From Nitrobacter sp039808345 (GTDB lineage Bacteria > Pseudomonadota > Alphaproteobacteria > Rhizobiales > Xanthobacteraceae), in NCBI RefSeq assembly GCF_047824785.1, contig NZ_CP181167.1:1302001-1366000 (forward strand): a stretch of DNA of 64,000 bases. Direction: 5' to 3'. The notes under the pieces are model-generated. The model worked only from the letters and a program-made list of their open reading frames with translations. It had not been told where the DNA came from and did not search any database. Positions within the stretch are counted from its first letter, which is position 1, and each line of letters opens with the position of its first letter. Below, one piece after another: positions 1-8,730 of this stretch. Both the position numbers and the translations under genes were made by a program.

Positions 1-1
1 T

Positions 2-817
2 CGCGCCACCAAGGTTGAGGGAGGGTACCGCCTGCAGGGTCGCTGGCCGTTTTCCTCTGGGGTGGACTGCTGCACCTGGAACATGCTCGCCGGGCACGTT
101 TCATCCGATGACGAAGCCGATGGCATCGAGTACAGGATTTTCCTGGTCCCTCGCGAGCGCTATCGGATCATCGATATGTGGAACGCCGCGGGCCTGAAAG
201 GAACGGGCTCGAACGACGTTGCCGCCGACGATGTCTTCGTCGAGGAGGCGATGACCCTGTCGGTCGCGGATATCGCCGGAGGCCTGTCACCCGGCAGCGC
301 CGTCAATCCGAATCCGCTTTATGCGCTGCCGGTCTTCGCGCTGTTTCCGTTCGTGCTGTCGGGGGTGGCGCTCGGCAACGCCCAGGGGTGTCTCAATGAC
401 TACATCGAGATCGCGCGGCACCGCGCAACCACTTTCAACCGCGCCAAGCTCGGCGATCTTCAGTCCACGCAGATCAAGATCGCCGAAGCATCCGCGAAAA
501 TCGACGCCGCTCGCCTGGTCATGCGCTCGATCTGCATCAGAGCCATGTCCGATGCGCGGCGCGGGCTTGTCCCCGACATGGCGGTGAAAACCGGATGGCG
601 GCGCGATGGCGCTTATGCCGTGACCTTGTGCACCGAAGCGGTGTCGTTGCTTTTTGCGTCAAGCGGCGCGCGTGGGCTATTCGCCGGTGCTCCGCTGCAG
701 CGTCAGTTCCGTGATGCGAACGCGATCAATTCCCATATCGCATTCAGCTTCGATGCCGCGGGCACAGACTATGGCCGGGTCGCCCTCGGGCTGCCGTCGC
801 AGAATCTGACGTTGTGA
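2..817 (+). CDS. Flavin-dependent monooxygenase, oxygenase subunit (HsaA/acyl-CoA dehydrogenase-like), 5' truncated by window edge
   Basis: The frame is open from base 2, so the gene starts outside the window; about 271 C-terminal residues are visible. The first visible stretch (GGYRLQGRWPFSSGVD, then CTWNMLAGHV) and the helical C-terminal half match the acyl-CoA dehydrogenase fold of two-component flavin monooxygenases such as HsaA or DszC. These use reduced flavin supplied by a separate reductase to hydroxylate aromatic or polycyclic substrates. The next gene is a flavin reductase, which fits that pairing. The substrate cannot be told from the sequence; an acyl-CoA dehydrogenase-like enzyme with another role is possible but less likely given the partner. 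Confidence 0.75.
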   Translation, partial: RATKVEGGYRLQGRWPFSSGVDCCTWNMLAGHVSSDDEADGIEYRIFLVPRERYRIIDMWNAAGLKGTGSNDVAADDVFVEEAMTLSVADIAGGLSPGSAVNPNPLYALPVFALFPFVLSGVALGNAQGCLNDYIEIARHRATTFNRAKLGDLQSTQIKIAEASAKIDAARLVMRSICIRAMSDARRGLVPDMAVKTGWRRDGAYAVTLCTEAVSLLFASSGARGLFAGAPLQRQFRDANAINSHIAFSFDAAGTDYGRVALGLPSQNLTL

Positions 818-825
818 GGCGTCTG

Positions 826-1368
826 ATGACTGACGGTTCTGAACTTCCCGACCCGCCGGATCCGGCTCGCGAACTGGCGAGCGGGGAGTCGGCTCTCGAT
901 CCGCGCGACTTCCGCAACGCGCTCGGAACCTATGCGACGGGAGTCACCATCATCACGGCTGTCGACGAGGAAGGAAAGCCGCACGGGTTAACCTGCAATT
1001 CGTTCGCGTCGGTCTCGCTGAATCCGCCGCTGGTGCTGTGGAGCCTCGTGATCTATTCGCGGAACATGAGCGTCTTTCAGAACGCCAGCCACTTCGCCGT
1101 CAATGTGCTCGGGGCTTCACAGCAGGGTCTTGCGGCCAGGTTCGCGCAGCCGTCGAGCCGGAAGTTCGAGGGGACCGACTGGAAAGCGGGTCTCGGCGGC
1201 GCTCCGCTTCTGGCGGGCAGCGTTGCGAACTTTGAATGCCGAGCCGTCGATCGTTATTACGGCGGAGATCACGTCATCTTCCTCGGCGCCGTGGAAGCCT
1301 ATAGCTATAACCGGGACGAGGCGCTGTTGTTCGCCCGCGGCAAGTATGGCCGTTTCGTCGGCGAATGA
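826..1368 (+). CDS. Flavin reductase partner of two-component monooxygenase (HsaB-like)
   Basis: 180-residue protein with the flavin reductase-like FMN-binding fold: FRNALGTYATGVTIIT near the N-terminus, then LTCNSFASVSLNPPLVLWSL, NAS-FAVNVL, and a C-terminal GGDHVIFLGAVEAY segment. The family uses NAD(P)H to reduce free FMN or FAD for a monooxygenase. ATG 826 is preferred because GAGG lies six bases upstream; a GTG at 814 overlapping the preceding stop is the alternative. The overlap or near-overlap with the oxygenase gene implies one operon and translational coupling. The flavin and nucleotide preference are not visible. Confidence 0.85.
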   Translation: MTDGSELPDPPDPARELASGESALDPRDFRNALGTYATGVTIITAVDEEGKPHGLTCNSFASVSLNPPLVLWSLVIYSRNMSVFQNASHFAVNVLGASQQGLAARFAQPSSRKFEGTDWKAGLGGAPLLAGSVANFECRAVDRYYGGDHVIFLGAVEAYSYNRDEALLFARGKYGRFVGE

Positions 1369-1513
1369 CGGCCTGCAGGGCCGATACGGCAGCAGACTGA
1401 ATTCCGGCGATGTCCCACGAGCCGGCACGTCGAATGCTCCTGCCGCGGCATTCCGGCTCCTCTTCCTCAGCCCCGGTGTTGGTTCGTCGTCGCCAGCATC
1501 CTGCCGCGATTGA

Positions 1514-2749
1514 ATGTCTGGGAGCACGATGGCCGGTTCGATTCTGATTGTTGGAATACCTCTCGATTTCATCTTCTTTGCGTTCATCCTGCTCGGCATT
1601 GCGCTATTCCACCGACATACGCTTCCGATCGCGTTGACCGGTCTCGCCGTGATCATCGGTTACAAAGTAGGGTTCACGGGATTCAGGTCCGGCGCGGGGG
1701 TGAGCGGTTTTGCCCATCACATGGCGCACGAGTGGGTCATGCTGGCCAACCTGTTCTTGCTGCTGATGGGGTTTGCGCTGTTGTCGCGGCACTTCGAGGA
1801 GAGCCGGATTCCCGACGCGATGCCGGCGGTGCTGCCCGATGACTGGAAAGGCGGCGTCGTCCTTCTCGTCATCATTTTCGTTCTGTCGAGCTTCCTCGAC
1901 AACATCGCAGGCGCGCTGATCGGAGGAACGGTGGCGCGCCATGTTTTTCGAGGGAAAGTGCACATCGGTTATCTGGCTGCGATCGTCGCGGCCTCCAATG
2001 CGGGGGGAGCAGGAAGCGTCATCGGCGATACCACAACGACGATGATGTGGATCGACGGCGTCAGTCCGCTCAGTGTGATCGAGGCGTATGTCGCGGCCAT
2101 CGTGGCGCTCGTGATCTTCGCGGTTCCGGCCGCGATGCGGCAGCATCGCTTTTCGCCGATCGTGAAAGATCCGCGGCGCGGTATGCGTGTGGACGGCGCG
2201 AGAGTCTTCGTCGTCACGGTCATCCTCATCGCGGCGCTGGCGGCGAACGTGACCGCCAATCTGAGATTCCCGGCGCTGCTCGATACGCTTCCCGTGCTCG
2301 GGCTTGCCGTGTGGGCGGCGATTTTGCTGACGGCGTTCTTGCGAAGGCCGGACTGGAAGGTGATGCCCGAAACGTTCAAGGGCACGATCTTTCTTCTGGC
2401 GCTGGTGACCGCCGCTTCCATGATGCCGGCGGAGACACTGCCGGCGGCATCGTGGTAGACGGCGCTCGGGCTCGGCTTTGTTTCCTCGGTCTTCGATAAC
2501 ATCCCGCTGACCGAACTGGCGCTCAAGCAGGGCGGCTATGACTGGGGATTTCTCGCTTATGCTGTCGGCTTCGGCGGTTCGATGATCTGGTTCGGCTCCT
2601 CCGCGGGCGTGGCGCTTTCGAACATGTATCCCGAGGCGAAATCCGTGGGCCTGTGGGTCAGGAACGGCTGGACCATCGCGGTTGCCTACGTTGCCGGCTT
2701 TTTCGTGATGCTGGCCGTTCTCGGCTGGCATCCCGACGCGCCGCATTGA
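1514..2749 (+). pseudogene. Ion transporter of the NhaD/CitMHS type, interrupted by one in-frame TAG
   Basis: The frame runs 411 codons from 1514 to a TGA at 2747-2749, broken only by TAG at 2456-2458. The upstream part has about eight hydrophobic segments and the motifs SSFLDNIAGALIGG and AASNAGGAGSVIGDTTTT, typical of NhaD-like Na+/H+ antiporters and related citrate/arsenite permeases. Coding continues cleanly after the stop (VFDNIPLTELALKQGGYDWG, GFGGSMIWFGSSAGVALSN). The second motif is the expected repeat-symmetric partner of the first, so the truncated product would lose half the transport core. ATG 1529 preceded by GGGAG is an alternative start. Nonsense mutation, sequencing error or suppression are all possible. 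Confidence 0.75.
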
Positions 2750-2923
2750 AGACGCATCGGTTTGACAACGTTGCGTGGCGCATGCAGCGCGTCTCGGCGG
2801 TCCCGGTTAAGCCGGCTTTCCGATCGGGAGACATCCTAAAATTTCCGCAATGATGTTCGAGGTAACGATTTTGCAAGTCATTGAAAGTTACCGATTAGTT
2901 CAACCTGTATTGGAGTTATTAAC

Positions 2924-3943
2924 GTGAGCGACCATTCGTCTGATCGGACTGCCGGTGAGCGCGATAACAAACTCCCTGAGACAGGGGACAAGCCGTCGCC
3001 CGGCGACAACAAGCCGGCAGCGCCTCGGATCGATCCCGCGACCGACGCTGAAACCGACGCGGAGGCTCCGGCGATCAAGGCGCTTCGGGACGAGGCTGAT
3101 GCGGAAGGGCAAGCTCCTGCGGTGGAAGTCTCTCCGGTCGAGCCCGAGGTTGAAGTGGAAACTTCCAGGTCCGGCCTGCCGCGAGAACTCGGCAAGGCCA
3201 TGATCGTGACGCCGTTCCATGATGGGGGCTGGGATCGCGCGGCCGCAGATCACGGCCCGGCGGCATCCGGCGGCGCGCGGACCTCGCGCCGGTTCGGCAA
3301 GCGGCGTCTCGCCGCCGTTGCGGCGATGGCGGTATTGGCCGCGATCACCGGTGCGATCGGCGGTTCGCTCGCCACCTCCGGCCTTCGCCACGGCATCGCG
3401 GATGAACAGTCGTCGGCGGCCACGGACCGCACTCAGGCCCTGGAGGCCACGATCAAGCAGCTTGAATCCGAAATCGCCTCATTGAAGACAGGCGTCGATC
3501 GCTCGGCCAAGAACGATGCGGGCCGCTTCGCCAAGGTCAACGATCGCCTGGACAAGATCGAGAAAGCGCAGACTGACTCGGCGGCGAAGTTGACGAAGCT
3601 CCAGGAAAAGATCCAGGAGACGCTGGACAAGCCGCATACGGCTGCGGCGCCGGCAGCACCGTCCGCGCCGGCAACCGTCGCGGCGAACGTGACTGGCTCG
3701 ATTCCAGTTACCGAGCCGGTGCCGCTGCCGTCGCCCAAGCCCGGCATCGCGCGCCTGCCTACGGTCCAGGGTTGGATCTTGCACGATGTCATGGACGGCA
3801 TTGCCTTGATCGAAGGCCGAAGCGGCGTCTACGAGGTTCGCTCCGGTGATCCGGTTCCGGGGCTCGGCCGCGTCGATGCGATCCGCAGGCAGGATGGCCG
3901 CTGGGTCGTCGTGACCAGCCGGGGACTGATCGGAGCACGCTGA
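2924..3943 (+). CDS. Membrane-anchored coiled-coil protein, function unknown
   Basis: 339 residues from a GTG start with GGAG nine bases upstream. The first ~125 residues are acidic, Pro/Glu/Asp-rich and probably disordered and cytoplasmic. A single transmembrane helix follows at about 130-150 (LAAVAAMAVLAAITGAIGGSLA). Next is a coiled coil at ~165-235 (EATIKQLESEIASLKTG, RLDKIEKAQ), an Ala/Pro-rich linker, and a compact C-terminal domain (GWILHDVMDGIALIEGR, DPVPGLGRVDAIRRQDGRWVV). The layout resembles envelope-spanning scaffold proteins of rhizobia and relatives, but I do not recognise a named family. It stands alone, upstream of the TonB receptor cluster and without an evident operon partner. 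Confidence 0.7.
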   Translation: MSDHSSDRTAGERDNKLPETGDKPSPGDNKPAAPRIDPATDAETDAEAPAIKALRDEADAEGQAPAVEVSPVEPEVEVETSRSGLPRELGKAMIVTPFHDGGWDRAAADHGPAASGGARTSRRFGKRRLAAVAAMAVLAAITGAIGGSLATSGLRHGIADEQSSAATDRTQALEATIKQLESEIASLKTGVDRSAKNDAGRFAKVNDRLDKIEKAQTDSAAKLTKLQEKIQETLDKPHTAAAPAAPSAPATVAANVTGSIPVTEPVPLPSPKPGIARLPTVQGWILHDVMDGIALIEGRSGVYEVRSGDPVPGLGRVDAIRRQDGRWVVVTSRGLIGAR

Positions 3944-4045
3944 CGCTCTCCGCGACGGGCGCCGGGTACCCGGCGCAAGAACTCATTGATCACATCGCTA
4001 TATATGTGTCAATATGTCGCGATGTTGCTTACCTTTACTCTCGGC

Positions 4046-4073
4046 ATCGATATATTCTATTAAATATATCGAT
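4046..4073. promoter_or_regulatory. Perfect inverted repeat upstream of the TonB receptor gene, candidate operator
   Basis: Two 11-bp arms, ATCGATATATT (4046-4056) and AATATATCGAT (4063-4073), are separated by six bases. The palindrome ends 16 bp before the receptor ATG at 4090, within an AT-rich island of GC-rich DNA, and overlaps the likely leader or promoter. Its position and symmetry suggest binding by a dimeric regulator, for example a metal or iron regulator. It does not obviously match a consensus I can name. Confidence 0.5.
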
Positions 4074-4089
4074 TCTTCCGGGGGTAACG

Positions 4090-6252
4090 ATGATACTGTC
4101 AAAGAATTGCAAGAGCAGGGGGGTGCTCCTGTCGTCGGTCGCGATTGTTGCGATGACGGCCGGCGCGGAAGCGCAGGATCGCGACCAGGATCGTGATCGT
4201 GACGGAGTTTATCAACTCGGCGAGATCTACGTTTCGGGCGGAGGGCGCAACGGCACCACGAGCGGCAGCGGAGGTGGCGTCGGCGGCTCGACGGTGTCGC
4301 GCGAGCAGACCTGGACCTTTGACAGGCAAACGCTCGACCAGGCGGTGAACCTCGTGCCCGGTGTCAATGGCACGCAAACGGTGAACGGCCAGCGTAACGA
4401 GACCGATATTTTCGTGCGCGGTTTCGGCCGCTGGCAGGTGCCATTGATGATTGATGGCGTTCGCGTCTATCTTCCAGCCGACAACCGGCTTGACTTCAGC
4501 CGGTTCCTTACCGGCGACGTCGCCGAAATTCAGATTCAGAAGGGTTACTCCTCGGTGCTCGACGGGCCGGGCGGGATGGGCGGGGCCATCAATCTGGTGT
4601 CCCTCAAGCCGGTCAAGCCTTTCGAAACCGAGCTTAATGCCGGCACGATGTTCGACAATCGCGGAGCATTCCAGGGTTGGAACAGCTATGCGAGAATCGG
4701 CTCGCGCCAGGAGAAGTTCTACGTTCAGGGCAGCGTCAACCAACTCAGTCAGGATTTCTGGTCGCTATCGCGCGGTTATTCGCCGTACCCGGCGCAAGGT
4801 CCTTACGCCGGCTCGTTGGAGGATGGAGGACGGCGCAACGGTTCAGACACCCAGGACTGGAGATTGAACCTCAAGGCAGGTTACACGCCGAACGAAACCG
4901 ACGAGTACAGCATCAACTATATCAAGCAGTCGGGCGCCAAGGGCGCGCCCCTGAATGTCTACAACAATCCGCCGTCGAGCCAGAACAGCTTCTGGCTCTG
5001 GCCGGTATGGAATATCGAGAACCTGTCCTTCCTGTCGAACACACAGCTCGGCGACGCGTCCTATGTCAGGACCAAACTTTTCTACAACAAGTTTTACAAC
5101 GTGCTGTCGGCGTATGACGACATCACCTACTCGTCGCAGTCGAACAACGGCCGCTTCAACAGCTTTTATGACGATAACGCGCGTGGCGGGTCGGTGGAGG
5201 CGGGCACCGAGCTGATACCGATGAACACGTTGAAGGCGGCGTTCCATTACCGGCAGGATTTCCACGCCGAGTGGAATCACAACCGCCCGACCCATCCGAC
5301 GATGGCTATGCTCGAACCGAGGCAGAACCAGGCGCAGACGACATGGTCGATCGCCGCGGAGGATACCTTCCATGTCACCCCCGACTTCGATCTGGTGGGA
5401 GGCGTCAGCTACGACAAGTACGCGATCAACCGGGCCGAGGAGTGGGACAGCGGCGGCGGGTTCATCTATGAATATCCGAAGGGGGGCTCCGATGCCCTGA
5501 ACTGGCAGACGGCGGCGATCTGGCGCTATAACGAGACCGGCCAGGTTCATTTCAGCGTATCCGACCGCACGCGCTTTCCAACCATCTTCGAGCTTTACAG
5601 CCAGCGCTTCGGTAACGCGATTCCGAATCCCAATCTCGGCCCCGAGCGCGCCACCAACTACGAACTGGGGTGGAAGGGCCAGATCGCTTCCAACGTGAAG
5701 GGAACGGCGGCGATCTTCTACAGCGACGTGCGCGATCTGATACAGGCTGTTCGCGTCAGTCCGACTCAGTCGCAGACGCAGAATATCAACCAGGGACACT
5801 TCTACGGATTTGAGGCATCGTTCGAAGCGCGACTCTCCGCGCAGTTCATGATCGGCGGCAACTACACCTTCATCGAGCGGAACGTCAGCGACGTATCGAT
5901 CCCCGGTTTCAGGCCGGTCGGCGTTCCGACCCAGAAGGCGTTTCTCTATGCCACATGGCGGCCGATCGAGCCGCTTGCCATCACGCAGAATCTCGAAGTC
6001 ACGAGCGACCGCTGGAGCGACGTCCTGGTCGGTACCCAGGGACCGAACGCGCCTATCCGCGCGGCCTTCCCCGGTCTCTATATCCGCACCGGGGCCTATA
6101 CGCTCGCAAACGTCAACGTCAATTATCAGGTGACGGAGAATGTCGAGGTGGCGGGCGGTGTGAGAAACCTGCTCGACCAGAACTTCGAGCTTGCGTGGGG
6201 ATTGCCGCAGCCGGGACGCACATTCTACCTCAAGGCGCGGGCCAGATTTTAG
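4090..6252 (+). CDS. TonB-dependent outer-membrane receptor
   Basis: 720 residues from ATG 4090, chosen because GGGGG lies just upstream and a signal peptide follows (SRGVLLSSVAIVAMTAGAEAQ). After a Gly/Ser-rich linker comes a plug domain (LDQAVNLVPGVNGTQ, DIFVRGFGRWQVPLMIDGVRVY, GGAINLVSLKP), then a long beta-barrel ending in the outer-membrane signature FYLKARARF. Such receptors import metal chelates, cobalamin or other scarce solutes using TonB energy. The next two genes encode a small secreted protein and a MauG-like di-heme protein, and an 11-bp palindrome precedes the start, so metal uptake is the likely theme. The ligand is unknown. Confidence 0.93.
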   Translation: MILSKNCKSRGVLLSSVAIVAMTAGAEAQDRDQDRDRDGVYQLGEIYVSGGGRNGTTSGSGGGVGGSTVSREQTWTFDRQTLDQAVNLVPGVNGTQTVNGQRNETDIFVRGFGRWQVPLMIDGVRVYLPADNRLDFSRFLTGDVAEIQIQKGYSSVLDGPGGMGGAINLVSLKPVKPFETELNAGTMFDNRGAFQGWNSYARIGSRQEKFYVQGSVNQLSQDFWSLSRGYSPYPAQGPYAGSLEDGGRRNGSDTQDWRLNLKAGYTPNETDEYSINYIKQSGAKGAPLNVYNNPPSSQNSFWLWPVWNIENLSFLSNTQLGDASYVRTKLFYNKFYNVLSAYDDITYSSQSNNGRFNSFYDDNARGGSVEAGTELIPMNTLKAAFHYRQDFHAEWNHNRPTHPTMAMLEPRQNQAQTTWSIAAEDTFHVTPDFDLVGGVSYDKYAINRAEEWDSGGGFIYEYPKGGSDALNWQTAAIWRYNETGQVHFSVSDRTRFPTIFELYSQRFGNAIPNPNLGPERATNYELGWKGQIASNVKGTAAIFYSDVRDLIQAVRVSPTQSQTQNINQGHFYGFEASFEARLSAQFMIGGNYTFIERNVSDVSIPGFRPVGVPTQKAFLYATWRPIEPLAITQNLEVTSDRWSDVLVGTQGPNAPIRAAFPGLYIRTGAYTLANVNVNYQVTENVEVAGGVRNLLDQNFELAWGLPQPGRTFYLKARARF

Positions 6253-6255
6253 CTT

Positions 6256-6307
6256 GTAGCGTTTGCGAGCGAAGCAGAATCCGGTTCGCGTGAAGAAAAT
6301 GCGTCAA
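6256..6307 (+). repeat. Interspersed palindromic element, type A copy (degenerate)
   Basis: Degenerate copy of the A-type element described in the findings (core GCGAGCGAAGC, then GGTTCGCGTGAAGAAAA). It lies just after the TonB receptor stop codon. Confidence 0.7.
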
Positions 6308-6493
6308 TGCATGAAGACTCCAGTGCGGTGGTCGCGGCGAGGAGATGCACGCCCGCCCTCCGGCGTGCATCTCTCAACCGCGCCGCGCTGATTGTGTCCG
6401 CCTGAATGTGCCCGCTCTCATCGGCTGTTGCCGCGCAGACGGATGCGTTGTATTCATAAGAATATAGATGGTCGTGGGGACGGGGAGGAAGTC

Positions 6494-7030
6494 ATGCGCG
6501 GGAAGATGTTATGGAATCCGGTGCTGGGCGCGCTGGCCGTCGCCATTGTCGCAGTGGGGTCGGCCGAAGCGCAGGAGGCCGCCCAGCCTGCCTGTACGGC
6601 ACCGGTCGCTCCGACAGGTGAACTGGCGCCCTGGACCACGCCATTCCCGTTGCAGGCGGCCGGCAGCGAGGCGGGTATTTCAAGCGCGAGCTTGCCGGTC
6701 GGCCGGGCCGCACGCCTGACGTTGCTGCAGACGCCGCAGGTGCGTTATGCGCTGCGTCCCGAGAAGCCGGGCGGCTCGGTCAGCCATGGCGGTCTTGTAC
6801 GGATCGATGTGCGCGAAGCCGGCACCTACCGGGTGGCGCTCGACTCAGCCGCCTGGATTGACCTCGTGCGTGACCAGCAGGCGTTGATCTCGACCGCGCA
6901 CGGGCATGGACCGCACTGCACCGGGGTCCGCAAGATGGTGGATTACTCCCTCACTCCAGGTCCTTACATCCTGCAGATATCGGCCAATGGCCAGCCGCAG
7001 ATGACGGTCCTGCTCGCGCGCCTGCCCTGA
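6494..7030 (+). CDS. Small periplasmic protein with HGHGPHC motif, partner of the di-heme protein
   Basis: 178 residues from ATG 6494, which has a strong GGGAGGAA site. A signal peptide ends near SAEAQ. The mature protein has only two cysteines (QPAC near the N-terminus and HGHGPHC near residue 140), conserved-looking stretches EKPGGSVSHGG and YRVALDSAAWIDLV, and MVDYSLTPGPYILQI. I recall homologues being labelled homogentisate dioxygenase in databases, but nothing here supports that enzyme. It sits between a TonB receptor and a MauG-like protein, with a 4-bp gap to the latter. The His/Cys cluster suggests metal binding in the periplasm, which is an inference. Confidence 0.75.
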   Translation: MRGKMLWNPVLGALAVAIVAVGSAEAQEAAQPACTAPVAPTGELAPWTTPFPLQAAGSEAGISSASLPVGRAARLTLLQTPQVRYALRPEKPGGSVSHGGLVRIDVREAGTYRVALDSAAWIDLVRDQQALISTAHGHGPHCTGVRKMVDYSLTPGPYILQISANGQPQMTVLLARLP

Positions 7031-7034
7031 TCCC

Positions 7035-8036
7035 GTGCAGATCCGGCGTTTCTCGCGTCCGTTGCTGTCAGCCGGGCTGCTGCTGATCATATCATTGTCA
7101 GCCGCGCTGCCGATGGGAGAAGCCCCATGGCGCTGGACGCTGCCGGCCGGGGTTTCGGCGCCGCCGGTTCCAGCCGACAATCCCATGACCGCCGCCAAGG
7201 TCGAACTCGGCCGGCGTCTGTTCTATGATGCCGATCTTTCGATCGACGGCACCATGTCCTGCGCCACCTGCCACGTGCAGAAGCACGCCTTCGCCGATAG
7301 CACCCGCACCCGTCCCGGCGTGACCGATGAGCCGGGGCGGCGCAACGTTCCAGGGCTCGCCAATGTCGCCTGGTTCACGCCGCTGAATTTCGCGGATCCG
7401 GCGGCCACGACACTTGAGGCGCAGGCGGCGACCCCGGTATTCGGCACTCATCCGGTCGAGATGGGAATGGCGGGGCGCGAAGCCGAGATCGGCAGGCGGT
7501 TCGGACGCGACAGCTGCTACCGGGTGATGTTCGCGCGCGCCTTTCCCGACAATGGCGGTCGCATCGACTTCTCCAATGTGGCGCGCGCGCTGGCGAGCTT
7601 CGAACGCACGCTGATCTCTCGTGGCAGCGCCTGGGACCGGCAGCAGCTTGATCCCGAGGCACAAGCTGGTTCCGTGCTGTTCGTCCGCGATTGCGCGAGC
7701 TGTCACTCAGGAGCGAACTTCACGGATTTGACCATGCACCGTCTCGGTCCGGTCGATCCCGCGCTGGCCGATCAGGGACTGTTCGAGAAAACGGGGATCG
7801 AAACCGATCGCGGCAAGTTTCGTACGCCCTCGCTGCGCAACGTAGCGCTGACCGGTCCCTGGTGGCACGATGGGTCGGCGCGGACGCTCGATGAGGCTAT
7901 CGTCAGGCACGGGTTGACGCACGACGCGGGCGAGGTGGCGCAACTGATCGCTTTCCTCAACGCTCTGTCCGATACTGAATTTACCGGGCGCAAGTCGCTC
8001 GCCATGCCTGAAGAGGCCTGCGGCAAGCGCCTATAA
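7035..8036 (+). CDS. MauG/cytochrome c peroxidase-family di-heme protein
   Basis: 333 residues from GTG 7035, four bases after the preceding stop, so probably translationally coupled. An N-terminal signal or anchor segment (LLSAGLLLIISLSAALP) leads to two haem c sites, CATCH near residue 76 and CASCH near residue 222, in the arrangement of bacterial cytochrome c peroxidases and MauG. A later WWHDGSARTLDEAI segment is also typical of the family. Members either reduce peroxide or oxidise residues of a partner protein, as MauG and MbnH do. The coupling to a small His/Cys protein and a TonB receptor favours the second type of role, which is unproven here. Confidence 0.88.
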   Translation: MQIRRFSRPLLSAGLLLIISLSAALPMGEAPWRWTLPAGVSAPPVPADNPMTAAKVELGRRLFYDADLSIDGTMSCATCHVQKHAFADSTRTRPGVTDEPGRRNVPGLANVAWFTPLNFADPAATTLEAQAATPVFGTHPVEMGMAGREAEIGRRFGRDSCYRVMFARAFPDNGGRIDFSNVARALASFERTLISRGSAWDRQQLDPEAQAGSVLFVRDCASCHSGANFTDLTMHRLGPVDPALADQGLFEKTGIETDRGKFRTPSLRNVALTGPWWHDGSARTLDEAIVRHGLTHDAGEVAQLIAFLNALSDTEFTGRKSLAMPEEACGKRL

Positions 8037-8131
8037 TTAGCCCCGGCCAGAGGCTTGTTCACCGATCGGCCGCGCGCGAATGATCCGCGCCATTGATCGC
8101 CGTGATCAGTGATGACGGCCGGCCGCGCGAT

Positions 8132-8572
8132 TCATGACGAGTTCTTGCTGCCACGCTGCGGCGGCTGGGGATTGTTTTCTGGATTCGTATCGTATTTGGA
8201 TAATCGCGTGATAGGTCCGCCAGCGGCGAGCGGTTGCAGATCGGCCTCCAGGCTGTCGGCAATCTCCTTGGCATAGACCTCCTGATCGTCCACATAGAGC
8301 GTGAAGGATTTCAGATATTTTTCCTTCTTCGCCGAATCCTCGATCGTCGCCTTGGTCCACTGGTAAAGCGGATAGCCCTCGACGCCGCGCTCTTCCGCCG
8401 TGGTGACATACTCCGAAAAGGCATCGAACTGCGATTTCGGCACGGCGCGGTGTCTGGTGAGGATCTCGAAGAGACGCGTCAGCGCCGGGTCCTGCGCTTT
8501 TCTTCGTATCGATTCCGAGGTCGCCGCATCGACGACATCAAACCGGACCTGATACTGCCATTGAGGAACCAT
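8132..8572 (-). CDS. Conserved-looking hypothetical protein
   Basis: 146 residues, no signal peptide or membrane helix. The N-terminus (WQYQVRFDVVDAATSESI) and the centre (LTRHRAVPKSQFDAFSEYV, YPLYQWTKATIEDSAKKEKYL) look like a folded cytosolic protein, followed by a Pro/Asn-rich tail. GGGAG lies upstream of the start. It is convergent with the di-heme protein gene and divergent from selO. No family is recognised. Confidence 0.6.
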   Translation of the reverse strand: MVPQWQYQVRFDVVDAATSESIRRKAQDPALTRLFEILTRHRAVPKSQFDAFSEYVTTAEERGVEGYPLYQWTKATIEDSAKKEKYLKSFTLYVDDQEVYAKEIADSLEADLQPLAAGGPITRLSKYDTNPENNPQPPQRGSKNSS

Positions 8573-8730
8573 GTGCTTCCGCGCTCCCTGATCGCGCCCT
8601 CGCCATAAAGCCTAATGTTCGCTCATCATGATGTCCAGCAGCCGATCCACCTGCGATCGATCCACGCGGCCGTTGAGGAGGTTCAGCGCTCAACCTTGCT
8701 TTTTCGGAACGGAGGAACGACTTTAAGCGC

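Noticed and set aside
1604..2746. 380-codon ORF on the minus strand across the broken transporter
   Set aside because: His/Arg/Asp-rich shadow translation; the plus strand holds clear transporter motifs on both sides of the TAG.
6494..7030. Homogentisate 1,2-dioxygenase label for the small periplasmic protein
   Set aside because: The protein is 178 residues with a signal peptide and lacks the size and metal-site pattern of that cytosolic enzyme.
6494..7030. Direct assignment as MbnP
   Set aside because: The four-Cys pattern expected of MbnP homologues is absent; only the gene order is similar.
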